From assembly GCA_950097015.1 (NCBI GenBank), contig CATNEN010000005.1:1302001-1366000 (forward strand): a DNA stretch of 64,000 nucleotides. The letters run 5' to 3'. The notes beneath the pieces were generated by a model that saw only the letters and a program-made list of their open reading frames with translations, made no database searches and was not told the DNA's origin. This document shows positions 11,090 to 21,742 of the stretch, in pieces; the stretch's first letter is position 1, and every line of letters begins with the position of its first letter. The translations under genes were made by a program, and so were the position numbers. The DNA comes from Macrostomum hystrix (lineage: Eukaryota > Platyhelminthes > Macrostomidae).

Positions 11090-12105
11090 TGTCCTGTCCT
11101 AGCTCTCCTGTCCTTAGTCTCCTGTCCTTAGTCACCTGTCCTTACTCTCCTGTCCTAGCTGTCCTGTCCTAGCTCTCCTGTCCTAAGTCTCCTGTCCTAG
11201 CTGTCCTGTCCTAGCTCTCCTGTCCTAAGTCTCCTGTCCTAGCTGTCCTGTCCTAGCTCTCCTGTCCTAAGTCTCCTGTCCTAGCTGTCCTGTCCTAGCT
11301 CTCCTGTCCTAGTTGTGTTGTCCTAGCTCTCCTGTCCTAGCTCTCCTGTCCTAGCTGTGTTGTCCTAGCTCTCCTGTCCTAGCTGTGTTGTCCTAGCTCT
11401 CCTGTCCTAGCTCTCCTGTCCTAGCTCTCCTGTCCTAAGTCTCCTGTCCTAGCTGTCCTGTCCTAGCTCTCCTGTCCTAAGTCTCCTGTCCTAGCTGTCC
11501 TGTCCTAGCTCCCTGTCCTAGCTGTGTTGTCCTAGCTCTCCTGTCCTAGCTCTCCTGTCCTAGCTGTGTTGTCCTAGCTCTCCTGTCCTAGCTCTCCTGT
11601 CCTTAGTCTCCTGTCCTAGCTATCCTGTCCTAAGTCTCCTGTCCTAGCTGTCCTGTCCTAGCTCTCCTGTCCTAACTGTGTTTTCCTAGCTCTCCTGTCC
11701 TAGCTCTTTTGTCCTTAGTCTCCTGTCCTAAGTCTCCTGTCCTTGCTGTCCTGTCCTCGCTCTTCTGTCCTCGCTCTCCTGTCCTAGCTCTCCTGTCCTT
11801 AGTCTCCTGTCCTAAGTCTCCTGTCCTAGCTGTCCTGTCCTCGCTCTTCTGTCCTCGCTCTCCTGTCCTTAGTCTCCTGTCCTTAGTCACCTGTCCTTAG
11901 TCTCCTGTCCTAGCTGTCCTATCCTAGCTGTCCTGTCCTCGCCCTCCTGCCCTAGCTGTCCTGTCCTAGCTTTCCTGTCCTAGCTTTCCTGTCCTAGTTG
12001 TCCTGTCCTAAGTCTCCTGTCCTAGCTGTCTTGTCCTCGCTCTCCTGTCCTAGCTATCCTAGCTGTCCTAGCCCTCCTGCCGTAGCTCTTCTGTCCTATC
12101 TGTAG
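11090..12105. repeat. 12-bp minisatellite (CTCCTGTCCTAG)
   Basis: About 80 copies of CTCCTGTCCTAG with variants CTAAGT, CTTAGT, CTGTCC and TGTGTTGTCCTAG, forming higher-order blocks. No coding interpretation. Confidence 0.97.
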
Positions 12106-12470
12106 CAGAAGAAATTGTTGCTTAGATTGGAATTTTTATATATAATCTCTTGTCTCATATCTCTCCTATATCAATATTGTTCATGCGAATTGTGCGCAGG
12201 TATTCTAGTATTGTTCTGAAGTGACAGTTTGTGAGCTGTGTCTAAACTAACAAACGTGTGAACTAAAACCACATACGACTCGTAGATTTATAAAAGCATA
12301 TTAGCAGTCTGAGGCTAGATTTTAGCTAGTTTTCCAACAATGCGTTTTTTGTGTACGCAATTTTTTGTTTCCACGTCTTTCATTAAACTCTTTATCGCTT
12401 GCTTCAATAGTCTTCTTATTTTTAATGATTACTCATTATAGGATTCTACTGCTATAAGATCAGTTCCCTC
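12106..12470. other. AT-rich spacer between two minisatellites
   Basis: Nothing recognised. Confidence 0.55.
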
Positions 12471-12474
12471 CTAG

Positions 12475-13225
12475 ATACACAGGGTGGGATCATCTCCTTC
12501 GCAGATCCTCAGGTTAAGATAATCTCCCCCCAGATCCTCAGGTTGAGATAATCTCCCTCCAAGATCCTCAGGTTGAGATAATCTCCCCCCCAGATCCTCA
12601 GGTTGAGATAATCTCCCTCTCAGATCCTCAGCTTGAGATAATCTCCCTCCCAGATCCTCAGGTTGAGATAATCTCCCTCTCAGATCCTCAGCTTGAGATA
12701 ATCTCCCTCCCAGATCCTCAGGTTAAGATAATCTCCCTCCCAGATCCTCAGGTTGAGATAATCTCCCTCCCAGATCCTCAGGTTGAGATAATCCCCCCAG
12801 ATCCTCAGGTTGAGATAATCTCCCTCTCAGATCCTCAGCTTGAGATAATCTCCCTCCCAGATCCTCAGGTTGAGATAATCTCCCTCCCAGATCCTCAGGT
12901 TGAGATAATCCCCCAGATCCTCAGGTTGAGATAATCTCCCTCTCAGATCCTCAGCTTGAGATAATCTCCCTCCCAGATCCTCAGGTTAAGATAATCTCCC
13001 TCCCAGATCCTCAGGTTGAGATAATCTCCCCCCCAGATCCTCAGGTTGAGATAATCTCCCTCTCAGATCCTCAGCTTGAGATAATCTCCCTCCCAGATCC
13101 TCAGGTTAAGTTAATCTCCCCCCGGATCCTCAGGTTGAGATAATCTCCCTGCCAGATCCTCATGTTGAGATAATCTCCCTCCCAGATCATAAGTTTGAGA
13201 TCATGTCCTTCTCAGATCCTCCATT
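12475..13225. repeat. 30-bp minisatellite downstream of GT32 paralogue 2
   Basis: About 25 units containing CAGATCCTCAGGTTGAGATA followed by ATCTCCCTCC, with GCTTGAG and GGTTAAG variants and shortened CCCCCC units. It ends about 300 bp from the stop of the next minus-strand gene. Confidence 0.97.
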
Positions 13226-13520
13226 TCGAATTGGTTCTTCTGTCCTCTCTTCAGAATGCTGAATTTCAGAATTAAAAATGTACATTCTGCTCATTTGTCA
13301 ATACTCAAATTGAATGAGGTTTTACTTTTTTTAAACAGTAGAAATACTAGTAAATTTGTAGGCAATTCATGTTGATTGACAGCCGTGAGTACATTAAAAC
13401 TAGTTGACTCTACATAAATACGACTTGTACAAGTATAAATTTGTGTACTCTGCCAAAAAATAACGAGTAGCTTTTAAGATGTAATGATACGAAAAGTGAT
13501 TGACGAGAAGACAAAAAGGA

Positions 13521-14336
13521 TTAAACACGGCAATTTAAAATAGGCAGAATGGTGAAAATGCTCTCCTTCACCAGCATATTATGCGTGTAGCTTAAGTGCA
13601 TGAAGTGGTGCACAGTGTACGAACTGTTTGGCAGCTGCTTTGTCTCAAACTTTGTGCCAGCCAACCGTCTGCAGTGCAACTGCTGCAATAGTGACAGCTT
13701 TTGTGGATTATGGCACACTTTCTTAAGTTTGCTAGGTACGTTCGCAATGTCCCACAGCGGCTGGAAGGCGTCCGCCTCGGCCAGCATGTTGCCGCACCAG
13801 TCCGCAGGCCTCTCGCTGGGCGCCAGTGCGGTGTACTTGTCGTAGAATGACTGCAGCATCACGGGTCCTGTCACGAACACTGCATCATTGTGAACTCTTC
13901 CAGTTTTCTTGGCCCAGTGCTGCTCAAACCAGGGAGGCCAGTGCTCAAGAACGAAGCTGAGGAAGCTGTGGTTCGCTCGACTCATCATCAACGCATTCGA
14001 AACCAAAAAAGGCAAATTAAATGGAAAAGCGGCTTGCTCCAATGGTTCCTGGCTCCACACGGCTTCCTGGCAGCTGAAGTTTGCTGACAGTCCGGCTCCC
14101 CGCAGTCCCGACGGTCTCAGCAGCGGCGAAGGGTCTCGGAGCAGCTCAACATCCGTGTCCACGTACAGTCCGCCGACGTGATGCAGCACGACCAGACGAC
14201 CGATGTCCGATCGCTCCAGCCCGTTGACCAGCTTGCTGTAGGTGCGGCTCAGCTTCGGGTAGTGCTTGGAGATGAGCTCGGAGATCTGATTGTCGTCCCA
14301 GTGCATGAAGTGCCACCGTTGCTGGGCATTGCTTTC

Positions 14337-14380
<44 letters not shown>

Positions 14381-14872
14381 CCAGCAATCGCTTCCAAGAG
14401 CGCACAATGGGGCTCAGCTTCTGATGCAAGCGGCCGTCTTTCGTAGTCCAGTGCACAATGGGCGGTATCGATTCAGGGAAGCGATTGTGCAGCGAGCTGC
14501 AAGGCAGTCCGTCCGTCAGTGGCTCAGCTTCCCAAGGCGAAATGGTTGCGGTGCCGCCTTCCAACTCCAGACTGTGCTGTGCCGTCTGGCGTCGGACAGT
14601 CCGGTGTACCAGCTTGTAGGCTAAAGTTATTACCAGGATGATCAGCAGAAATGCTCGGCATTCTGAAAGTGATAACATATGTATGTGACCACGTACACTC
14701 GTTTTTGTAATTTATATTGTTTATTTTGGAAGTCTTGTCTGTAATAACTTTGGCATTGGCAGATTGTTAATTATCCGTCGTTCTGGTGGTAATTATAAGC
14801 TCGAATATATCGTGAATGGAATCTGTATTGATTAGGAATAGACTCACTTATAGAGTGCACGCGTGGCAGCAT
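13521..14872 (-). CDS. GT32-type glycosyltransferase, paralogue 2
   Basis: Exon 1 is 14872-14848 (ATG, eight codons plus one base, donor A|GTGAGT) and exon 2 is 14662-13521 after CTTTCAG, giving about 388 residues. The anchor FLLIILVITLAYKLV follows the junction. The N-terminal half is nearly identical to paralogue 1, except that a serine run encoded by a CTG/CAG-type microsatellite (about 14338-14378) is much longer. The DxD site lies in GGLYVDTDVELL. The middle reads AAFPFNLPFLVSNALMM and the last 70 residues differ from every other copy. Role as for paralogue 1: a Golgi glycosyltransferase of unknown specificity. Confidence 0.8.
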
Positions 14873-15066
14873 TTTAAATGTGAGACGATCAACGGTGAAT
14901 CAAAGTGACGCTCATTTCCTTATGACTTTAGGAGGGTGTTCACTTTTTGTTGAGTGGTCTGTTTGGTCAGCGCGTGCTGGGCCAATCGCACGGCCGCAGC
15001 CGTGTTTAAGTTGAATGGGCTTTGAAAAGTCGTTAAGTACGTTATTGCTATTGCAGTGTGTGAACA

Positions 15067-15327
15067 ACATTGACATATAACCAAGTGTGCGTAAACATCT
15101 CAAGCTCGTGTATAGTTTATGGCCCAAAGGCCATCAAAGAAATAGATTGAAGTGTGCAGTAAATTCCGCAACTGTGCGGTAAATGATACTCCACTTGATC
15201 TCCGTGCCATCCCTCTTCTGAGCTACAATGCAGTAAATCCCAGACGGGTATTGTCTATGGGCCGAAGGAGATGGTCTTGCGCACACACACTTGGTCATAA
15301 ATCAATGCACTTATGCTAGGCTTCCGA
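15067..15327. mobile_element. Candidate MITE with about 27-bp terminal inverted repeats
   Basis: The left end CATTGACATATAACCAAGTG is matched in inverse orientation by the right end (reverse complement begins CATTGATTTATGACCAAGTG). The interior of about 200 bp is non-coding. The left end also occurs at 28299-28325, beside a long hairpin. A target duplication could not be assigned. Confidence 0.55.
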
Positions 15328-15964
15328 GTGCGTAAATCTACCATTTACACGAATGACAGCTTAATCGGTCGCAAATCATGGCAGGTCGTAGTATTACTAG
15401 AACTGTACCCACTACCCACTGCTCTCACTATTTTACCAGATCCGTTTTGCCCAGTATACATCTTGGCAGATCTTCCAGCCACTGCATACGATCTTGCTAG
15501 ATATATTCAGTTAAGCAAGTTGCCTGTAAACATCATATCCAAGTAAATTGTATATATTTTTAACCTTTTAAATATAATTTCAGTAGATCGGGCCTAAAAG
15601 CTACTTATTATTAGTATTATTATTATTATACATTTATTTTGTTTATCTGATGTTTAAGTCTGAACAATTCGATTTTTTTAAAAAGGCGATAGAAAAACAG
15701 TAGCATGCATACGATAAATGTTAGGTGAATAAAATATTTGAAATAAACAAAGGCATTAAAACAAAAAATGAAATGTAGAAATTTAAAGAGATAATTAAGC
15801 TGCGCTCGAATCCCAGTGTGTGTGTGTGTGTGTGATGATGTGCTCACACACCTGTATTTGTTACACTATTTTAGTGCTTTTGATTTATCTGCATTTCGAG
15901 GCCATCAGCTAATTAACATATATTACTGCATGAAGAAGAACTGTACGCAGATTTAATCAAATGA
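15328..15964. other. Intergenic stretch, with a short (GT)n run
   Basis: A GTGTGTGTGTGTGTG run lies near 15818-15832. The first bases (TATGCTAGGCTTCCGAGTGC, 15313-15332) match the arms of the hairpin at 28206-28302. No gene seen. Confidence 0.5.
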
Positions 15965-15967
15965 ATA

Positions 15968-16285
15968 ATAATAGTTAATAATAATTGATTACACCTGACC
16001 CAATTGGGCCAGATGTGGAGCCAAAAGCACAACCGAAGTTATTGCGCGACGCATCAGAAGGCTGCGTACGTGGCTGTTCAGTCCATGGACTGGGGGGACG
16101 CCACACCCACCTTCAATTATCCCAGCTAATGCTGGTACCCATTTAAGAGCTGGGTGATCTGAACCAATGCAGAGTGAAGTGTCTTGCTAAAGGACACAAA
16201 TTGTTCCAGTGGAGTCGGGAATCGAACCCCCGACCTTCAAGCCGTGAGTCTGATGCTCTAACCACTAGGCTACAACCTCCTACAG
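15968..16285 (-). mobile_element. tRNA-derived SINE, copy 1
   Basis: Read on the minus strand, the head has an A box (TAGCCTAGTGG) and a perfect B box (GGTTCGATTCC), followed by a tRNA-unrelated body with CAGTCCATGGACTG and a tail ending in an ATTATTATTA-rich stretch. The same unit occurs at 40958-41275 (plus) and 56262-56552 (minus). The head does not fold as a complete tRNA (weak acceptor stem), so it is not called a tRNA gene. Confidence 0.85.
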
Positions 16286-17040
16286 CCCTCAAACGGAGCA
16301 GAAGCAAAAGAAGCAAACGACATTACCTGAATATGATGTCGTTTCGTTTCTGTTAACGCTCGTACCTTATTAGATCTTTACTCTTATAGTGTTTGTTTAC
16401 CTGGGTGTACCTTAGGAAATTCGTTTTGTCTATGCGAGCTGCTGTTCAATGAATATTTAGTCCGAGCAATATTAGCAGGAAATCAGTGAAATCAGTGAGC
16501 TTAAAAAACTTCCCAAAAGCAAAAGCCTATAATCAAATGCTTAAAACAAGTTCTCGGTTGAGTCTTATAGACCTAAACAAACGAGCGAGACAATCGAAGG
16601 CTGCTTTGTTAATGCGGGCCTAACAGTGATCAGTTGTTTCAGCTAAAAAACTTAAAATTAACTAGACGTGCCCTGTGTTTGATAATACGTGCGTGCCTCA
16701 CATGTCCGTGCCTGAGACACTGCTGAATGGTGCAGCAAAGCTAATAAGAGCGGCAGTTAAATTGAACACGTGTTCGATATCGACTTTGCTTCAAAGTACC
16801 TCTAGCCTATCCGTTAATTTCCAACAACTTATTTTAATAATTCAAGTTTTATATCAGGCGCCTCATCCTGCACCTCGATGTACGTTTCGCAGAAAGTGCC
16901 TTCACGTATAACAACCCGACAGATTTTCCGATGTACAGCGACGTCAATGGCAAACAGGAACTTCTTATAGCGAGACATGTTGAATTATAGCGTCCAAAAG
17001 AGCGACGGGTTGTTCGAGTTGCGCATGCAATTCAGCTAAA
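16286..17040. other. Intergenic stretch, nothing recognised
   Basis: No coding region or repeat recognised. Confidence 0.5.
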
Positions 17041-17900
17041 ACTTATATTTGTTGTAATTCCTCGGTATGGTCGGCAGTTCGCCAACGCGGTAGTAGGGGT
17101 TCGGGTACGGACCGCCCAAAGCTTGCCGGGGGTGGAGGGAGGGGAAGCAGCGACCCTCGAGGCGTCCAGACACTCCGAGGAGAGACGGGGTGGACTTGGA
17201 GCGTACCGACACTCGCTAAGCCCGGACTGAAGACTTTGACTGCGAGCGGGTAGCCACTCGACAGCACCAGAGAGAGGTGGATGATGGTCTGGAGGCGTAC
17301 CGACACTTCGCAGACTCGAGGGAAGACTCTGGAGGAGAAGGATGATGATGAGCTTCTGACACTAGCAGAGGTCGGGCAGAGGAACAAGGTTTGAGCACGG
17401 ACAAATAAATAACTCGTGAATGCTTTCTTACCGGGAGGGATTGAACGCTGCACTCATGGCAAGTATTGTAGTTCAGGCTGCGTAGTTTATTATTGATCGT
17501 TCGCTTCTTACTCTTAAGTTCGCTCTAACTGAGGGCAACGTTCTCGCAATAGTACTCGGGATCGGCGCGGGGCTGGCCACGGGCAGCGCGCGCTAATAAA
17601 TAACAGCGTGGGGTGGGGGCGAGGGCATAGGGCTGGACGGGGTAGGGCTAAGCCACGCAGGGCTGGGGGGGCAAACACACAAGGCTGAGAGCAGAGAGAG
17701 AAGGAGACCGGCTAGCCAATCAGAAGTCTCCTTGGCGAGAGGCCTGATTGGACTAGCGAGGACGGCGCATGGGGCAGCCAATGGGCGAACGACAACCAAC
17801 GAAAAAGGAGGGTGGCCTAAGCCGGGGCCGGCCAGAACTGGTTTGAGCAGGTGGCCGGGGTGGAAGGGTTAGAGACGCAGGGGCAAGGTCATTGTGAGAC
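17041..17900. other. GC-rich non-coding block of unknown origin
   Basis: Sharply more GC-rich than its flanks, with two related segments around GGAGCGTACCGACACTCGC (17196) and GGAGGCGTACCGACACTTCG (17289). Open frames on the minus strand are low-complexity Ser/Pro readings without a recognisable domain. It could be an LTR or leader of an LTR retrotransposon, but no primer-binding site or paired LTR was found. Confidence 0.4.
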
Positions 17901-18440
17901 GCAGCTCACAACATATTGCCTATACTTATGTAACGTTCGATGACCTAACATCCATTTAATTTCGGATTCTTTGTTTATATAAAGACTTAAATCGAATGCA
18001 TCTATATCTGCTAGGTCATATTTCACTTATTTCGTCATTTTCTATCTTTCTCTAGAATAGTTGACAGAACCGAAATAAAAATTTAAACAGAGTCAACTTA
18101 GCTCGTATATTTCTAAGCATATGAAAGTGATAGAGACTTTGAATAGTAGTCAGGTACGGCAAAAAATTCACATAAGTTGTTTACGTTACAATTGTTCCTC
18201 TGCAGTCGCTTTTGATGTAAAAAGACAACAACTTATTCTGTTTCTGGAAGTCCGTTGTATATAGTCAACATGGAATATATTCAGCAGGAGATCCTAACAC
18301 AATCCCAACACAATAACTTATTGTGTCTAATTAAATCTAACACAATATGGATTATACTCGAGATTTTTTTCCTAGTAAATACCAGAGACCAGTCGGAAAA
18401 ACATGCAGCTTTTACATCGACTTTGAAATATCCACGCGCT
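17901..18440. other. AT-rich stretch before the LINE, nothing recognised
   Basis: The base composition shifts abruptly to GC-rich at about 18440, which probably marks the 5' edge of the LINE. Confidence 0.5.
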
Positions 18441-18620
18441 GTAGATACGTCGGATGCGTTGTAAAATCTCACGAGCATCGCCTCTTCGTGGCGACCCGGA
18501 TGGTCGGGGCAACCCGGCCGCACCAAGATGCTCAACTCTAGGCAACCAACCTACCCGGCACGCGCCCCAGTCGCGGCCGCGGAGCGGGTTGGATGTCAGC
18601 GACATCAGTCTCGTTTTTGT

Positions 18621-18704
18621 TCTTTCACTCAGCTCTTCTTCTGCCTGGCCATCCTCCTGATGCGTGCGGGGGACGTGGAAGTCAACCCTGGCCCCCCCCA
18701 CCGG
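18621..18704 (+). other. 2A-like ribosome-skipping motif in the LINE leader
   Basis: In the frame starting at 18621 the reading is a hydrophobic stretch followed by LLMRAGDVEVNPGP (18657-18695), which fits the DxExNPGP consensus of 2A peptides. Such peptides make the ribosome skip the Gly-Pro bond. In this frame a TAG follows four codons later (18705); the zinc-finger frame lies one base off across a run of eight C at 18692-18699. 2A-like motifs near the start of non-LTR ORFs are known from sea urchin and trypanosome elements, sometimes doubling as signal sequences. Confidence 0.75.
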
Positions 18705-21478
18705 TAGGCTGTAGACGGTCATTCAGGAGCGACATCGTGCCTCTCAAGTGCGCGGTGGAAAATTGCGCGCACTCCTGCCATAAGCAGGAGTCGTGCAGTG
18801 GCTTTCGCCGGTACCAGGACCATGGCACCTGGCGCTGTCAAGATCACCTGGCAGCAGGGGCAAGGGCGGATCGCCCGACGCCTGCCAACGCCGACAGAGA
18901 GCGACGGCCTGGGGACCCGGCGGTCTGCCGCACCTGTGCTAGGGCCATCCGCCAAGGCACGCTCCCCCTCAAATGCGACCAAGATAATTGCGACGCCTGG
19001 TGTCATCGGACCATCGGACCATCATCCCGCGCTACAGGGGGTGCCCGCGCTGGCTGTGCCCCGAGCATGGCAGCCTCCCTGGTCGGACGCCCCACTGGTG
19101 CCAACCAGAACGGCAATCGCCAAGGCTCCCCGGCCGCGCCACGCTGCTGTGGTGGATGCGGCCGTCGGGTGGCGACCAACATCAACCCGATTCACTGCAG
19201 CACGTGCCAGGCTGCGTATCACAAGTCCTGCTCTGGTCTCCCGCGCAAGGCCGCCGAGTTTGCGCTGGCCCGCCAAGCCTGGCAGTGCGGCAAGTGCGTT
19301 ATGGGGCCTGGCCAAGACACTGAGCCTGCGGCGGACGAGATGGCGCCCTGTATCCGCCTCTCCACCACTGGCCGTATCAGCGCCCTCAACATTCTGCAGT
19401 GGAACGCTGACGGGCTCCTCGCCAAGGTACCGGAGCTGCTCGACCGCATCAACACGTGCAGGGCTGATGTAGTGGCGATTCAGGAAACCAAGCTGCGCTC
19501 TCAAGATATTGCGCCTCGTTTCCCGGGATATGCTGTTGTCCGGGCGGACCGTACCGAGGCGGATGGAGGTGGAGGCCTGCTCACGCTGGTGCACGAGCGT
19601 CTGGCCTTTAAGCAGGTCCCTTCCAAGCTTGCCAGCGCGATCGAGATGCTGCGGGTGCGAATTTACCTGGGCCCCAAGAAGACCCTGGACCTGGACAATT
19701 TGTACGCCCCGCCAAACCGCAATGGTGGAGAGGATGCGGACGCTCTCTGGCAGACTATCCCGGCGGGGGCTGACGTCATCTGCGGCGACTTCAACGCTCA
19801 TGCTCTCCCCTCTGGGACACTGAGCAGCCCACGGATGCTAGAGGGGACGCTCTCATGGACTGGGCCACTGGCCGGGCGCTCGCGGTGCTCAACGACGGCG
19901 ACCCGACCAGGGTCAATCGCGGTACCGGTGGCCTCAGCTCCCCCGATGTCACGCTGTGCCGTGCAGACTGGCACGACAAGGCTGAATGGAGCGTGCAGGA
20001 CGACCTTGGCTCGGATCACCTCCCTATCTTTGTCCGGCTCCGCTGCGCCGCCGCCACTATCGCCCGACGCGCTTGGCGCAAGAACGGAGTCAACTGGCAA
20101 GCTTTCACGGAGGATGCCGAGAATCAGGTGGCTGACTTCAGGAGCTCGGGGGTCTCTCTGACACAGCGGGTGCAGCGCCTGACCAAGGCTATCATCGACG
20201 CCGCATATCGTCATGTTGGGAAAACGACCTACAAACGCCCAGCGCGGCCCTGGCTGTCACATCAGGCGCGTGCAGCCATCCGCCGCCGCAATCGCCTCCG
20301 CCGGTTGGTTGGCAGTCACCGAGACGAATGGTTACAGGCGTCTGCGGAAGCGGCGCTCCTCATTAAAGAAGGCAAAGAACGATGCGGGCAGGATTTTCTC
20401 GCGGATGCGGACTTGACGCCCCCAAGGCTTGGCGGCTCATCAGGAGCCTCAGCGGGACACCCGATGACAACCAAGCTAACGAAGCTCTGGTGCACCAGGG
20501 CAAGGTCCTCTGCGATAACCGCGCCAAGGCGGAGCTATTTGCTAAGCACTACGCAGCGGTCAACCGGCTGACGTTCAGCAAGGCCGATCGTGAGCTCAAC
20601 CGTAGTGCCAAGGAGCCCACACGCAACTGTGGCGGCGACGATGACAGCTGCAGCGACATCACCATGGTGGAACTTGAGGCGGCCATTGAACACCAGCGGG
20701 CTAATGGAGCCTGCGGCCCGGACGACATCTCGCTACGCTTCCTCAAGGCCCTTGGACCTTTGGCAAGGCGCGAGCTGCTGGAAATCTTCAACCGTTCCTT
20801 CAAGACTGGGCAATGTGTGCAAGCCTGGAGGAGGGCGACCATCATCCCACTCCACAAACGTGGCAAACGAGTGAGTGACATGGCATCCTTTCGCCCAGTC
20901 AGCCTGACCTCTTGCATGGTAAAGCTCATGGAGCGCATCATCACCGCTCGGTTGTACTACATGGTCGAATCCCGGGGCTGGCTGGCTCCGCAGCAGGCAG
21001 GCTTTCGGCGATTCCACAGTTGCGAAGATCAGGTGCTCAACGTGGTGCAGGGCATCAGCGATGGATTCCAAAGCTCCCCGATGCTGCACTCCGTCATGGC
21101 TTTCTTGGACTACAGCAAGGCCTATGACAAACTCTGGCGTGAGAGGCTGCTGATCACTTTGATTGAGAAGGGCGTCCCAGGCACCTACGTCCGCGGGATT
21201 CATTCCTTCCTGCAGAATCGCGAGGCCAGGGTGTGCCTCCAAGGCGAGGTCAGTCGGTTCCACAGGCTGCGCCAGGGGCTACCACAGGCTCAGTGATCGC
21301 CCCCCTCCTCTTCATCCTGTTCCTCGATCCGGTCGTGCAGACCATCCCACCAGAGGTTCGTGTCTCCTTGTACGCCGACGACATTGCCGTGCGCAGCCAG
21401 CACCACTCTAAAATCACGGCGGCGGCCCAGGTTCAGGAAGCCGTCACCCGCATTGCGAACCTTTTTGCCCGGCGGGCA
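18704..21478 (+). pseudogene. LINE ORF: PHD-like fingers, endonuclease and reverse transcriptase, frameshifted
   Basis: The coding sense switches frame near 19810, 20400 and 21285. The first segment has three Cys/His clusters (CAVENC..CHKQ, CRTCARAI..CDQDNC, CCGGCG..CSTCQAAYH) and begins the endonuclease (LQWNADGLLAK, AIQETKL, GDFNAHA). The second finishes it with SDHLPI. The third carries RT motifs (ATIIPLHKRG, FRPVSLTS, QQAGFRR, AFLDYSKAYD, RLRQGLPQ). The last carries GSVIAPLLF and YADDIAV. These breaks and the lost 3' end make it inactive as it stands. No corrected protein is given. Confidence 0.85.
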
Positions 21479-21616
21479 CTTAATCCCACAGATTCTATAT
21501 TATCTAGATGCGCCACTGCAGCAATTTCTAATGCATTCAGTTGCCGCTTTCAATGCCTCTGCGAAAAACCCAGGGTTTATGCCACAGACATTTTACGCTG
21601 CTGCAGTCAAGCGGCA

Positions 21617-21658
21617 GCCATGATCACAGATTCTATATTATATTATATTAGCCATGAT
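21617..21658. other. P-type excision footprint inside the element
   Basis: Two copies of the 8-mer GCCATGAT (21617-21624 and 21651-21658) enclose 26 bp that begin with the first 16 bp of the P-like terminus, CACAGATTCTATATTA. This is what imprecise excision of a related element would leave: both target duplications plus a TIR remnant and filler. Confidence 0.65.
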
Positions 21659-21742
21659 CGTCTCTCACTTGCAAGCAGAGCTGCAGATTTTAAGGTTGGC
21701 ACAGCGCAATCCTCCACAACTGATTACGAACACCAACCAGTG

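Larger units (their letters stand above)
18440..21478 (+). mobile_element. Non-LTR (LINE) retrotransposon, 3'-truncated, degenerate
   Basis: A GC-rich element with, in order, a 2A-like motif, three Cys/His clusters resembling PHD fingers, an apurinic-type endonuclease domain and a reverse transcriptase. It stops shortly after the YADD box, where a P-like transposon sits in the junction, so the RT C-terminus and 3' UTR are missing. The APE endonuclease plus RT arrangement places it among jockey/CR1-like non-LTR elements. The 5' boundary is judged from composition only. Confidence 0.85.

Noticed and set aside
16200-16285. tRNA gene candidate (A and B boxes)
   Set aside because: The acceptor stem does not pair fully and the same head recurs with the same SINE body at 40958 and 56262.
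17043-17453. 136-residue minus-strand frame
   Set aside because: Ser/Pro/Arg low-complexity reading of a GC-rich block, no domain or splice support.
19022-19801. 259-residue minus-strand frame over the LINE
   Set aside because: Antisense to the endonuclease domain; arises from GC-rich coding sequence.
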